Positions 1 through 12,357 are shown, numbered from the stretch's first letter. The stretch: DNA of 64,000 nucleotides from Scenedesmus sp. ARA3 (GCA_004335835.1 RWJK01001312.1:62001-126000), one strand, 5' to 3'. Numbers and translations: made by a program. Notes: generated by a model from the sequence alone, not told the origin.

Positions 1-11
1 CACATTGTCGC

Positions 12-18
12 TATAAAA
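12..18 (+). promoter_or_regulatory. TATA box of the first FAS1 gene
   Basis: TATAAAA within a CTATAAAAGC context, 71 bases before the chosen ATG. The same CTATAAAAGC block precedes the second FAS1 gene (3620-3626), which supports both as core promoters. Confidence 0.7.
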
Positions 19-88
19 GCGTCATGTGTTCGCAATTATCACAGCAAACTCTGTAAACTCGCAAATACTGACCTTCTGCAAAGCCATC

Positions 89-1441
89 ATGATGTCCATC
101 AAGCAGATCCTGGCTCTGGCCTGCTGCGTGGCAGCAGCAGCTACTGCTGCCCTGGCCCCTGCAGCTGCTGCAGCGGAGTACCCAACTCTGGCTGAAGCCG
201 TGGCTGCTGCCAGCTCCACCAACAACCTCTCCACCCTGATTGCCGCTGTCCAGGTGAGCTTGGCAACTGGTGTTGAAAAGCAAAGTTGGAAGGCAGCCAA
301 GGAAAGCAAGAGAATTACAGCCAGCACTGTGTGGTAGCGCATCAGGCTGTGATGGAGCGGCCAGGAGACGGTGCGCTGTCCTGCATGCCATGCAGATACC
401 AGGCACAGTCTGCTGCTGCTGCTTCTGCTGCCTGACATTGCATGCATCATCCTTGCGTCTCACACAACTTGGGCGCTGCTGCTGCTGCTGCTGCTTGCTC
501 ACAGGCAGCTGGCCTTGCTGACTCCCTGAAGGCTGACACTGCCTGGACAATCTTTGCCCCCACCAACGAGGCCTTTGCAACACGGCTGCAGGCTGCCCTT
601 GGCATCACACCACAGCAGCTGCTGGAGCCAAGCAACAAGGACACCTTAGTCAAGGTGGGTGTAGGATTCAGGTGCTGTTCATACGCAGGCTGGCCCTGTG
701 AAATTTGGCTGTTGGTGTGTGCATGCGCAGCTAGCATTGAGTTGGCAAGCAGCTCTGCACAATCGCGCACCATGACCCATTGCGGGCTGACAGTTGCCTG
801 CAGGGAACATTGGCCAGAAAACGTTCATGTGCAACTTCTGCAAAGACGGGCTAGCCTGGAAAGTGCCGGGAAAGTCAAGTGCCAGGCTGGCAGCTTGGTC
901 ATGGTGCTGCAGACATAATCCAGAAGCATGCCGGCTTAGCGGGCTAGTGGTGGGTACCGCACATGCACCTGTGTGGTGAGGGATGTGCATGTTGCGTGGT
1001 GCTGCTGCGGTAGCTGCACCAGTAAAGCAATCTATGTAACAATCTAGCTGTAACAGCACATGACGTACCAGCCACACATGTAGCATACATTTTCACACTG
1101 TCCTGCCGTGCCTGCCTACTGCACTGCTCCACCCCATCTACTTATATTATCTCCTGCAGGTGCTGTCCTACCACGTCATCCCCAGTGCTGCTGTGCTGAG
1201 CAGCCAACTAACAGACGGCCAGCAGCTGACCACTGCCCTGTCTGGAGCAGCCCCACTGACTGTCAGCCTGCAAGGCGGCATGGTCAACATCCAGGGCGCT
1301 GGCAGCACCGCCATGGTTACTGTGCCAGATATCAAGGCTGGCAAGAGTGTGGTGCATGTGGTGGATGATGTGCTGCTGCCTGCTGGTGTCGGAATGCCAG
1401 AGGCTGGAACAATGCCGAGCTCTGGCCGGCGCATGCTGTAG
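89..1441 (+). CDS. Secreted single-domain fasciclin (FAS1) protein, gene 1
   Basis: Exons 89-253, 505-654 and 1160-1441 join in phase 0 to give 198 residues. The start at 89 (a second ATG is at 92) is chosen because it opens a classic signal peptide: MMSIKQ, a hydrophobic run, then an Ala-rich cleavage zone near residue 28. The FAS1 domain fills the rest. The H1-type motif ([11 protein letters not shown]) is in exon 2 and the H2/YH motif ([11 protein letters not shown]) opens exon 3; the domain closes with [18 protein letters not shown]1 domains are extracellular adhesion modules, so this is probably a cell-wall or matrix protein (inference). The same exon plan recurs in the next four genes, showing tandem duplication. 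Its final coding segment is copied again downstream of the stop. Confidence 0.88.
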
Positions 1442-1555
1442 GTTGGCAACACCTTGCTTGTCAAACTTGAGGGACTGCAGTGTGCTCCCTTGAGGTGGAC
1501 ATGTGCTGCTGTCTGCTGGTGTGAGCACACCACACTTGACTTGTCAGAAACTCTT

Positions 1556-1880
1556 GAGGTGGATGATGTGCTGCAGCCTGCTGGTGTGGGCACACCAGAG
1601 GCAGGAGCAATGCCTAGCTCTGGCCGGCGCATGCTGTAGATGTTGAGGGAACACCTTGCTTGTCAGGAAACTATTGAGGTGGATGATGTGCTGCTGCCTG
1701 CTGGTGTGGGCACGCCAGAGGCTGGAGCAATGCCTAGCTCTGGCCGGTGCATGCTGTAAAAGGTGAACAACTTGTTGGCATGAGGAAATTGTGTGGCACA
1801 GCAATACGTGAATAATGTGCTGCTGCTTGCCGGGACGGGAGCGGCAGACGGCAGGGCAGGTGCTAGCTCTCGCTGAGTAG
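1556..1880 (+). repeat. Tandem copies of the gene 1 coding end
   Basis: The last roughly 80 bases of the FAS1-1 coding exon (1359-1441: GTGGATGATGTGCTG through GGCCGGCGCATGCTGTAG) recur at 1559-1639 and 1679-1759, about 120 bases apart. Each still ends in the same stop position (TAG, TAG, TAA). A much weaker fourth copy spans about 1811-1880. They lie after the stop, so they are not translated from the normal transcript. Confidence 0.85.
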
Positions 1881-3619
1881 TTGGCAATAGAACCTATTTG
1901 CATGAGGGAACTCTATGCAGTGTATGGCAACTGTAGGGCTGTGTTGCAGCCTGGGTAAGTCCAGAATCTTTGGTTGTACTTGGTAGTTGTGTTGTGCAGT
2001 TTGCTCAAGTGCTGCTGGTCTGTTGGCAGCGCTGTGTTGCCAGGATTGGTTCTGCCTCTGTGGGGGGGTGTCTTTGGCGCAGGAGGTGGTTGAACTGATG
2101 ATATATCTTTGTCGTTATCTGCATGCTGATGCTTGGGAATAACGCCAGCAATGACGTGGTGAGCGCATGTGTGTATGGGCGTCAATGGCCGCTGCATGCA
2201 TGTTGATTGAGCAGATCAACTCTCTTGCAAGTGATAACTGTCTGCATGCAATTGCGTGAAGCAAGTAAAGCAAAGGTGTGTTGCAGCATGCACATACTAC
2301 TTTCTGTAGGTGGTTGTGAATGCAACACGGCGTGGATTCTGGACTTGCAGTTGCTGTGGTAGGGCTTCCCTGTCGTCACTGGAGATGCGTACTTCAGTGT
2401 CCAGAAATTTCCCCTGCAGGACTGGTGATCGATGAAGCACGGCTGGCACGAAGTACGGGCACTGATAATCATCGCGCATACGTCTTTATAGCAAAGCTGC
2501 AATTGATCTGCTGTCAATCTCAAGATTCCATGCACATAGCGAGCTGCAGCGTAGGTACAAAAGAGGTAACCTTGGACCGGAACACACTCAACAAGTGTTG
2601 GTGCCCTACACACAAAACACAAACAAGCTAGGCTACGCCGAGCGCGCCTGCCATCATCAATGTCCAAGTAAAATATAGTTGTTGATGGCTGGTTCGTCGA
2701 AATTGAAGCTCCTGTGACGTATGGCATCTGTGGCAGTTTCGTCCTATTGAACCTATCCACCTGCCAAACCCCTGCGAGAGCAGGTGTGCCAACGATCCAC
2801 CGTCGGAAAACAAAAAAAGAGCAGCAACAACACGCAAACAATTATTTGTTGACGTGCATCATGATTGCGCCGCGTTCCACGTCGAGCCCGGCTTGCGTGT
2901 GTGACAACAGCTGACCCTCTGCGTTGGCAGTCCGCTTACAGCTGCCCACGACCACGCCAAGCCCCACGCTCACTCAGAATTCGCTGTTTGCTATGAGCTA
3001 CTCCGCTAAGAGAACCATTCGGTGGCCAACATGCTCGAGGCACGATCACCTGGCACCTGAACTGCTAAAGCAGAAAATTTCCTGCGTGTCTGCATTGTTC
3101 ACAGCCGCGCGACGTGCGATATATTTTTAATCAACCTAGGGGGTGTGAACTAAGCCATCTCTAGATCGAATGGCGCACTGTGCGAGCGGGGAACGGCGAA
3201 AAATGTTAAGAGAAGATCAATAGACGCGCATGCATATGGTGCCTATAGGCCTCGCCATAAATGGCAGGCCAATGAGACGTGGATACTGGGTGATTCTTCG
3301 ACTGATCTTAAGGCCATCATGTTGATCTCAACGACCGTTTCCTGTTGTTGCGGTCGCTTTGCGCAAGGCATACAGATTTGGCGCCTGGCGCTTGTCACAT
3401 GTTGCGTTTGCGCTTAAAAAAAACCATAACTAATTGTTGTTACCAAACACATGTGCCATGTTAAATCTACGTTGGATACGGTGAAGGTCGATGTCCGACA
3501 TTGGGTCGCGAGCTTCTACCCGAGGGCGGCCGCCCGCGGGCGCCATACTACAGCCATTCCCCCGCCCTTCCACACGTGCATCGCAGCCGAATGCCGCTCA
3601 CATTCGCCGCACATGTCAC
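1881..3619. other. Intergenic region between FAS1 genes 1 and 2
   Basis: I see no convincing exon here. Short open frames lack splice-compatible continuation or family similarity. The right end, from about 3480, is GC-rich and leads into the TATA box of gene 2. Confidence 0.5.
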
Positions 3620-3626
3620 TATAAAA
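3620..3626 (+). promoter_or_regulatory. TATA box of FAS1 gene 2
   Basis: TATAAAA inside CACTATAAAAGC, 85 bases before the ATG at 3711 and matching the element of gene 1. Confidence 0.7.
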
Positions 3627-4249
3627 GCTTTGCGCACCTTCGCACATTGATTTGTGCCTGGACTCGGAATCTTCCAAACGTTCAAGGTGTTCTCCACCAA
3701 GCTCAACTTGATGCTGGCCTGCTGCTTCGCAGCACTGGCTACTGCTGCACTGGCATCACCTAGGTCCTTGCTGCAGGCAGCACCGGCAGCGGGTGCAAAG
3801 CCTGCAGCTGCAGCACCTGCATTCCTGTCTGCAGCCTTGGCTGCTGGTGCCCCAACCACCAAGCTCACCACCTTCAATGCTGCTGCCCAGGTGAGCCTTA
3901 CTTCACAAACAGCAGCGTTGTGCAGGACGCAATCACTTGGTAATCTACAACACATTAAAGACTGCATCTGTGCTTCCCAAGTTTCGAACATGCAGCTCCT
4001 TGTGGCATCAACCAAACCTGTCCATGCCCAGTGGGTCATCTTGTACACAACACAGCATAACTCTGGTGCAGACAGTCTGCATGTTGGAGAGCGTTGCACA
4101 CAGGAAGGTCACTTGAACATCCATCAAACAGTGGATGTTGTCTCTTTGCTCCATTAACTAGATCATGCGGCTCCCTGTGGCAGCTGAAGCACACAGATGT
4201 CCAGTCCGCATCATGAGGCCCACCCTTTGACCCAACACTGTGCCTGACA

Positions 4250-4250
<1 letters not shown>

Positions 4251-4312
<62 letters not shown>

Positions 4313-4320
4313 TTGCTGCT
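4251..4320 (+). repeat. (CTG)n tract before FAS1-2 exon 2
   Basis: About 23 GCT/CTG units with two interruptions run straight into the CCGCAG acceptor of exon 2 at 4327, in sense orientation for the gene. Confidence 0.9.
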
Positions 4321-4649
4321 CCGCAGGCATATGGTTTGGCCAGCAAGATGACGCCCACCACCGCCTGGACCATCTTCGCACCGATGCGGCATTCGCTGAA
4401 AGGCTGCAGGCATCGCTGGGCATCACACCTGCGCAGCTGCTTACGCCAGCCAAGAAGGCCATCCTGACCGAGGTAAGTGGTGGAATACGATTGGCACTGT
4501 GTGTGCAGGGTACACAGCATCAGGTGTCATTGTCAGGATTCATGACTGAACCACTGTGTATCCAGGGTACAGCGCATCAGGCGTCAGTGTTAAGTACCAA
4601 TAGGCAACTCCAGCCTTTGGAACAGTCTTTAGAGTCAGGCATGCCGATC

Positions 4650-4870
4650 CTCTGCAGCATATGCAGCAACACATCGTCCACAGGGGCGCGCCTCTCCCTG
4701 CTGTGCACAAGCTGAAGTCTTGCACTGGGCTGCCCCGCTGCATCCTCCACCAACCACCCCAATCCTCTGCAGTCATGCAGTACCACATCGTCCCTGCTGA
4801 CGCCCTCCTCAGCACCCAGCTGAAAGCAGGCCAGAAGCTGACCACTGCCCTGGCAAGGGCAGGCCCACGG
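4650..4870 (+). repeat. Two ghost copies of FAS1-2 exon 3 5' end
   Basis: The working exon 3 starts TGCAG/ATCATGCAGTACCACATCG at 5035. A near-identical acceptor plus about 95 coding bases (MQYHIVPADALLSTQLKAGQ) lies at about 4769-4866, and a more decayed copy begins near 4653 (CTCTGCAGCATATGCAGC). Both copies lack a matching donor, so they look like duplicated exon edges rather than full alternative exons. Confidence 0.75.
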
Positions 4871-5404
4871 ACAAACTGCTGTGCTGCACGGCTCCCTCTC
4901 CATCCACCAAACATGTGCCTGCTGCATGCACGTGCTGTCCCACCACGCCGGTTTCCGCTGCTCGTTGCTATCTCCCGCTGAACTGCTGTACCGCCCTTTC
5001 CTGCTGCAACACCAACCACCCCAACCGTATGCAGATCATGCAGTACCACATCGTTCCTGCTGGCGCCCTACTCAGCACCCAGCTGAAAGCCGGCCAGAAG
5101 CTTACCACCTCCCTGGCCCGGGCAGAGCCCCTGGTCATCAAGATGATTGGCGGCGCTCCCAACATCTCTACACCTCACAGCGACGCAGGCATTGTTGTGC
5201 CGAACATCAAGTTTGGCAAGAGTGTGGTGCATGTGATTGATGATGTGCTGGAGCCGGCTGATTTGGGCAAGGCAGAGGTGGGGGAGATCCCTTATTCAGC
5301 TTCAGGATGAGCCATTCAATGATGTGTTATAGCACCATGAAACATCCATTGCTTGACCAACAGTCAGGCGACGACGCTGAAATGAGGTGCACTGAGGCAA
5401 GCTG

Positions 5405-5850
5405 CTGTGCAGTATGATGTCATGCAGCTTGATCGAGCTCAGAGACGTTGAGTAAGGTGTTGGTGGTTTGGCGGCTATCACACACTGAACTGTCAAGGGG
5501 GCTTGCTGAAGTCGAGTTTTCCGATATGAATCTGCAGTGCAGTGTGATGGTATGGCAGCTTCGTCCAGTTAATGGTCGTTGAGAAAGGTGTTGCGGTATG
5601 GCGGCTATCACACACTGAACTGCCAAGGGGCCAAGGGTTGCTGAAGCCAGCTTCTGCAAGACATGTCTGCAGTGCAGTATGATTGTATGGCAGCGTCCTC
5701 CAGTTCATGGTCGCTGAATAAGGTGTTGGTAGTCTGGCGGTTGACACACACTGAACTACTCACGGGCCTTGTTGAAGTCAGTTTTTTCCACTATATGTCA
5801 GCAGTGCAGTACGCAGTATGACGGTGTTGCGGCTTGATCGAGTTCATGGA
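5405..5850. repeat. Tandem repeat of about 125-135 bp, four units
   Basis: Units start near 5408, 5533, 5670 and 5801 with GCAGTGCAGTATGAT-like sequence. They share GTTGAGTAAGGTGTTGG and GGCTATCACACACTGAACT blocks. No coding potential is evident. A weak fifth start is near 5994. Confidence 0.75.
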
Positions 5851-6841
5851 TGTTGAGTACAACTACTTTGAGGGTACCTAACACCGGTGGTGTGCTTTGG
5901 CAGTCACAATTAACTACAAATGGGGCTTGCTTATGCTTATGCAGTTGCTTTCAGAATCTCAGGAGGCATGTCAAAAATCGTTCTTTTACATGTCTGCAGT
6001 GTGGTATGATGCCCAGTGTCATGATTGTGAGCGTTGGGACAAGGAGTGTTACGGTGGCGTTCAGAACTGCACTACTAACCAGCTTCAAGTGGTAAAGCAG
6101 CACAACTACAGGTATGTGAAGCTGCAGAGGTCTGGCACCCTGCCTGCATGATACCACTGCAAAACACGCTGACGTGTTGCCTCGATTGATTGCAGTTCGT
6201 TTGCATGGGTATGCGTTAAATTCAATCGTAAGTTACTGCACTATGCAAGTGGCATCGCCCTTGCAGCAGTTGCAGGTACACTAAATACATGTGTATTGCA
6301 CTCGTGGCTGTGTTGCATGGCCCAGAGCAGATTGTTAAACAGGAGCCACTGCTTGCCAGCAGCCGCTGCTGCAGCGCGGCGCTCAGCATGTCCCTTGCAG
6401 TGCAGCAGCCAGGTTTGATGGTAAAGTCGCATGTGTGCTGCAATGCAGGATTGAGCATTGAGCTCATCTTGTCATTAAAATATGTCCAATACTTTATTGA
6501 TGGTCTTACAGGCGTGTAGAGAAGCACGCAGAGCGCTGCACACATGACATGTGCCCACATCAAGTTCGTCAAGATTCAACACAGTTTGTGCAGGCTATTC
6601 ACAGTCATCTGCACCGTATGACAGGTGTGGCAGAAGTTGTAACATGACCTTATATGTGTCACTTTGCCGAGGTCCTGCAAGCGATGGTGAAGATCGTTGC
6701 TGCCAGGGCAATGCCATGGCTGGCTGAGCCACTGCCAGCTCCCGCCTCAGCGACGAAAAACACCGCCTTCGTTTTCAGACACCGGTTTTTGCGAATACAA
6801 TTACAATCAACATTTGATATTTTGTTCGACATATTTCTTTT
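5851..6841. other. Non-coding stretch downstream of the repeat
   Basis: Nothing with splice logic or family similarity is visible here. The sequence includes AT-rich patches (about 6470-6500) that could be 3' or promoter sequence. Confidence 0.4.
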
Positions 6842-6932
6842 GGTGTATGTACCTGTGTGGGAAGGATTGCTGACATCCTACTCGGCAGCATCGGCCAGTA
6901 CGAACCAAGTCCTGCTTGCTGCGATGGTCCAA
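6842..6932 (+). pseudogene. Orphan FAS1 first-exon remnant
   Basis: An open frame (ATG available at 6654) ends AASASTNQVLLAAMVQ followed by a good donor, CAA/GTAAGC at 6933. This resembles the end of FAS1-1 exon 1 ([16 protein letters not shown] then GTGAGC). No matching downstream exon precedes the real exon 1 of the next gene at 7032. I read it as a leftover first exon of a lost or rearranged FAS1 copy; an alternative first exon of gene 3 is possible but its frame and content do not require it. Confidence 0.4.
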
Positions 6933-7031
6933 GTAAGCACGGTATTCAAGCTATAATGCGGAAACTTTAAATTCTGCAGAATCTACCAACCCTCATATGC
7001 ATCTGCGCGATACAGAACGCAGCAGGCAGGC

Positions 7032-9324
7032 ATGCCCACGGCGCGTTTCCTGAGCTGCTGCTGCATAGCAGTGCTGGCTGTCGCTGCCACTGTAGCCACC
7101 AAAGCACGTGGATCTACCTTTGATGATGCGTTGGAAAGCGAGGGCTTGGGCACTTTCCAGGCTGCTTTACAGGTGGGATGAACCTGTTGTACCTGCTGTT
7201 TAACAACAGTTTCAGATATCAGCAGCAGCTGCAGCACTAGCCAACTTATGACAGCACAGATTTGCAGGCAATACTACTAGCTGCGTATGCATCATCTTGC
7301 AGCCAGCTGACCTGCTATTTTCGTTTACGCGCTAAGGCATAGCTGTGCACGGCTCACGGCTGCATCGGTTGGTTAACACATCTCATGAGTTCCTGCAGCA
7401 CTGCCTGCAACAGCGAATCCTGCTCCAGCAGCAGCAAAGCCAGCAATGCACATCCTCATACGGATGGAACCCTGCAATATCAGAAGCTGTAAGCGCTGCC
7501 TTGGTTGTTGCTGCTGCTGCTGGCTGCAAATGTGCTGCAAATGTGCTCGCAGTCTGGCATAGCCGTCAAGGAAAAGCATGCATGGACCATCCTGGCCCCC
7601 ACAGATGCGGCCTTTACTGCCAGGCTTAATGCATCACTGGGCATGTCCACAGCAGAGCTGCTGAGGCCAGCAAACAGAGATACCCTGCAGCAGGTGAGCA
7701 GGCACCAGCATGTTATTTGTTATGTGCATGATTTTGTTGTTGTGATATGAGTGGCACACAGCTCCTGGCAATGACATATATTAGCTTTGGATGCTGCTGC
7801 GTACATCAGACGCTTCAGATGCTGCAATGCAAAGGCTGTAGTCTGCGCTCATGGGGAAAGGCCCTCAAGTGCATGCCAGCATGACCAGGGCTGCCATCCC
7901 GCCACATTCAGCATTGAACAAATGACACAGCAGCTGCACTGCAACGCGCACATGCTGCTGATGCTGATGCTTCTGCTGCCAGGTGCTGTCCTACCACATC
8001 ATCCCCAGTGGCAGCTTCCTCAGCGCTGAGCTGGAGAATTGCCAGCAGCTGTTAACTTGGCTGAAAGACACCCCGCCGCTGACAGCCCGTGTCTCAATCA
8101 CCACAGCCAAAGTGTTTGCTGCAAGTGGTGGCAGCCAGCAGCAAAAGGCCTTACGGTTGTCGTTAGAAGGCGCCACCAACAGTGCTCGTGTGCTGAAGCC
8201 GGACATTGAGGCAGGCAGCAGCGTGGTGCATATCATTGATGATGTGCTGCTGCCGCGGGGTGTGGGCAAGGGCGCTGTGCTGCAGTACTACCCGAGCTTT
8301 GAGTCTGTGCTGACAGGGGCCAAGCTCAAAACCATGATGGCTGCAGTTCAGGTGAGGATACAACCAGGCACAGTCAAAGCAGCGCCTTGCAGGGTAATCG
8401 GCTGCTGCCGCTGCTGCTTGCATCTTGATGGCTCATTCCAGGTTGGCTGCTTGGGGCACGGCTAGTTGTGTCGGTTTAAGGTTGCACAGCTGCCGCCAAT
8501 GCTGCTGTGTTGCAGCGCTGTTGATGTGTTGAGCAGCGATTCTGTGATCATACTCAAGTTGAGTCTGCGGTGATCAACAGCTGTTGCAGCTGAGCAGCAA
8601 CAACTCCTTGATCCGTGACAGTAGTGCACTACTGATGCAACAACAGCTTGTCACCATCACCTGTCTCACAACATCCATTGTTGCTTTGCGCTGAACACAC
8701 CCATGTCCCACTTGCCCACTTGCAAGGCCTCTGGCATCACGCTGAGCCCAGAGCAGCGCTACACCATTCTGGCGCCAACAGATGCCGCCTTTGCAACCAG
8801 GCTGCGCAAGTCCCTGGGCATGCAGCCTAGCGACCTGCTGGCACCTGCCAACGCAGATCGACTGCACAAGGTAGGGCTGACCTGTAAGCTGACTGACACG
8901 ATAGAATTGAAGGACTCAAGCAGCAGCAGAGCCATCGCACTAGCTGCTCTGTGTACAAGCTACCGCAGCTGACACATGGTCCTGCGTCTCCTGCAAGCCT
9001 AATATGCGCTCTTACTGCAGCTGCATGTTCATCAAAAATACTAGCCTGCAGATTAGGCCCACTTCTGTAATTTTCCGCCATGCCCTGCAGATCCTGAGCT
9101 ACCACATCCTGCCCCGTGGCAACCTGCTGTCTTCCAATCTCAAAGACGGCCAGAAAGTGTGCACCAGCCTGCAGGGCGCAGCACCGCTCACAGTGCAGCG
9201 CAGCTGCAACAGCATCACCTTTCAGGGGGCAGCTGGGAAGGCACATGTGACAGCAGCAGATGTGAGGGCGGGCAGGGATATTGTGGTGCATGTGGTGGAT
9301 GATGTGCTGCTGCCTGCTGCGTGA
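7032..9324 (+). CDS. Secreted two-domain fasciclin (FAS1) protein, gene 3
   Basis: Exons 7032-7172, 7553-7693, 7983-8351, 8727-8870 and 9091-9324 all join in phase 0 and give 342 residues. Residues 1 to about 25 form a signal peptide (MPTARFLSCCCIAVLAVAA). Domain 1 has WTILAPTDAAF and LSYHIIPSGSF; domain 2 has YTILAPTDAAF and LSYHILPRGNL. Each closes with VVHxxDDVLLP. Exon 3 carries the end of domain 1 and the first strand of domain 2 (FESVLTGAKLKTMMAAVQ). The two halves therefore repeat the short-exon/long-exon plan of gene 1, as expected from internal domain duplication. The exon 4 acceptor is TTGCAAG rather than CAG and is the least certain boundary. Probably an extracellular adhesion protein. 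Confidence 0.85.
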
Positions 9325-10475
9325 TGGGCAGTAAAGGCGCTGCTGTTGGTGCACCATGCGTGGCTGCATGGCCTAATGCATGGTGCTGCAGCATACTGTC
9401 ACAGCTGAGTGCAAGCCAGGCGTCTGCAAATGTGTGATTCCCAAAGGTGCTACAAGCCTGGTGCAACCTGTCTTCATTGGCTGCTTTGGTGGGAAAAGAT
9501 TTTCTGTTTTTTTTTAACACGCAGTGAGTAGGGGCTGGGCTCGGCACACGGCATGTGCGGCGCTGAATTGTCTGCCTTGAAGCCAAGAGCTGGTGGTCAA
9601 AACAGCAGCTGCTGCTGCAAGGGTGTGTGACTGTGGGTTTGATGTTGCAGTTTCCAGCTGTGAGATACAAGACCCAAAGCAGGTAGCTAGGCTATTCTCT
9701 GGTGCAAGAGAATCTGTCTGAGATCAGTCAGCGGTATGTTGATGTTTCTTGCTCTGTTAATTAAGTATTTTGTCACTGCTGTCATGCATCCGCAGACAGT
9801 TGACTGTTGGTGAACATGTCATGCACGTGTTTTCATTGTCACCACTTTAGTCCCAGTATGCAGTGGGCAGGGCATTCTACTGCACATCGTTCTTGCACAG
9901 CAGCAGCTGTGCAGCACCCTCCACGTGACCAGCTGCACTGTTTCCATGTTTCCCTGGTGGTGGTGATTGAGATTCTGGTCTGATTTGAGTTGGCCTCAAT
10001 CCGTCTCAGAGGCAGTATGATACCATGATGCCTTTCACAGTATCATCGTGACGATGTGTTGGCCTAGGCTGCTGGTCAGCCAACGAATGTAAAGGAGCCA
10101 GTGAAGAACGTTCCTGATCAACACAGCTTAGTGCCAATGCCAAGACGTTGAACAGCGAAAAAAAAAGTGGTGTTACGTCTCCTGGTCCGAGGATGTGCTG
10201 CAGCGGCATGCGCAGCAGTGCCTGCTTGCAGCTAGGCAGCTACTGCTGGCCAGCAGTAGGTTGACTGACGGAGGTGCTGTCATCATGCCAGATGGCAGGA
10301 TCTGAGTGATAAATGTATATCCGCCTTTACTTATTGTTTGTTTGTAGGTGGGTCGCTGCTTCTGGGTGCGATCCATGAGTTCTACCACCTGCGCAGCTTC
10401 CGAAGCCAGTCGCCGCATCGGCCACGACGAAACGCTGCTGGCCTTACGAAGAATTCAATCCAAATGAAGCAGTTG
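9325..10475. other. Intergenic region between FAS1 genes 3 and 4
   Basis: I see no exon, RNA gene or repeat array in this stretch. Confidence 0.5.
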
Positions 10476-10482
10476 TATAAAA
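10476..10482 (+). promoter_or_regulatory. TATA box of FAS1 gene 4
   Basis: TATAAAA in GTTGTATAAAAAGC, 99 bases before the ATG at 10581. Confidence 0.6.
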
Positions 10483-10580
10483 AGCACAATCATTGCTGTT
10501 AAATGACAATCAACAGCGAGTCTAGCTGCAGCGATCGTATCTAATATTCTAACCAAACAGCCTTGCTGCAACTGCTCAAC

Positions 10581-12325
10581 ATGTCGTTCAAGCCATCCAC
10601 TGTTGTCGGCCTACTGGCCTGCATCCTTGCAGCAGTGTGCGTCGTGCCAGCACAATCAAACAATACCTACAGGACTGTAGAGGAAGCTCTGCAGGCCAAG
10701 AATCTAACAGTTCTGTTGGCAGCTGTTCAGGTGAGCAGCACCGTATGGCATGTCATGGAAAGCACGTGGATGATTATGTGTGCTGTGGCGCTACCCTGTG
10801 CATGCATCTTGCTCTGATTGAAGATTAAAAGACAACAGTTTGATAGAAAACAAACACAATGGCGTGTGCCTGCCTGATGACATCACACTGTGGTATGCAT
10901 ACACCTGTTGCGCGCGCAATATCTGAGACACTTCCACTGCTGCTGCTGCTGCTGCTGCTGTTTCCGCCAATACTGCCGCTGCTGCCGCCTTCCCCTCTTC
11001 ATTTTTATTGCTGTGCAGGCAGCCGGCATTGTTGTGGAGCCAAGCAATGCCTTTACAATCCTGGCGCCAACCAACTTCGCCTTCGCAGACAGGCTCAACA
11101 AGACATTCAACATCACCCCTGCTGACCTGCTGAAACCAGAGAGCAGGGAAACCTTGCAGACGGTGAGTTTGCTGCTGCGTCAAGCCTACCAGGACAGGCC
11201 AGTGGATTGGCATGTACTTGCCCATTCGCTTGTCGGCACGCGTACGAGTTCTGTCAGCGTTACAGAAATGTTCTTGTTGTTATCACATGTCCTGCTTGCA
11301 AGGTTGGGCTGGTGCTGCTGCTGCCCCTGCGCAGTTCTTGCTCCTGCTGCTGCATGCTCCTGAGCTCTGGGTGCAGGCTGTGCACGCAGCACTTGGATAA
11401 GCCCTGACGCATCTGCTGTGCCCTGCTGCCCTGTACCACTAATCAACCACCATGCTGCTTCCTCAGCTGCCGCCTTACCACAACATTCCCAGTGCTGCCG
11501 TGCTCATCGCCACAGGCTGTGCCCCACTGGAACTGTTGTTTCTGCCCTGTCCCCCTCCCACCATTTATATCCTACAGGTGCTGGGCTATCACATCATCCC
11601 CAGCGGCGCTGTAAAGAGCAGCCAGCTGCGGGACTGCCTGACAGTCGCCACCGCCCTTCAGGACCCAAATAACACAGCCGCCAACCTCACCGTGCGTGTC
11701 AGGAAGGGCAAGGTTGACTTTGAAGGGCCCACAAATGACGCACGCGTCATCACTGCTGACGTCAGCGCTGGAGAGAGCGTAATCCACATATTGGATGACG
11801 TGCTGCTGCCACCTGGTGTGGGTGCAAAGGCTGCGGCGCCATCATTCCCCAGCCTGGCTGCCGCCCTGCAGGGAGCCAACCTGACCATCCTGGCTGCTGC
11901 TGTTCAGGTGAGTTGTACCTATAATATTCATTCATTTTTATTTAAAATGTTGGTTGCTGTGGACTGCAGATAAAGCATAAATGGCTTCAGCCTCTGGCTG
12001 CAAATGGCTTCCCCACATTAGCTGCTCAGCCCTATACAAACAGGTACATGCAGATAATCCTGCAGATCAAGAGCTCGATTGTTGATCACACCTGCCGAAA
12101 CCTTTCCTGCTGCCTGTTTCTGCTACTGCCGATTTATAAAAGATAAGAATTCGTGAGTAAAATCCTATAAACTTTCGTTTCTTTACAATGTACCGATAAA
12201 GGTTGTAGAATGGTGCCTGCAAGCATCTGGCATCACGCTGAGTCCTGCTGCCAACTACACCATCCTGGCACCCGGCAACTTTGCCCTTCACTGAGGTATT
12301 CAAATATCAAACCTGCTGACAATTG

Positions 12326-12357
<32 letters not shown>

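Larger units (their letters stand above)
3711..5310 (+). pseudogene. FAS1 gene 2 with a 4-base frame-breaking loss in exon 2
   Basis: Exons 3711-3890, 4327-4472 and 5035-5310 follow the gene 1 plan: signal peptide MLACCFAALATAALA, exon 2 with WTIFAP, exon 3 with YHIVPAGALL and VVHVIDDVLEPA. Exon 2 is 146 bases, whereas the homologous exon of gene 1 is exactly 150. The loss falls right after the WTIFAP codons, where APTDAAFAERL would be expected and the DNA reads GCACCGATGCGG. The normal frame then reaches a stop at 4465-4467. The remaining codons in the shifted frame and the whole of exon 3 are well preserved, so the damage is recent or is an assembly error. The upstream GTG-initiated extension is not used, because ATG 3711 begins the signal peptide. 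Confidence 0.65.
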
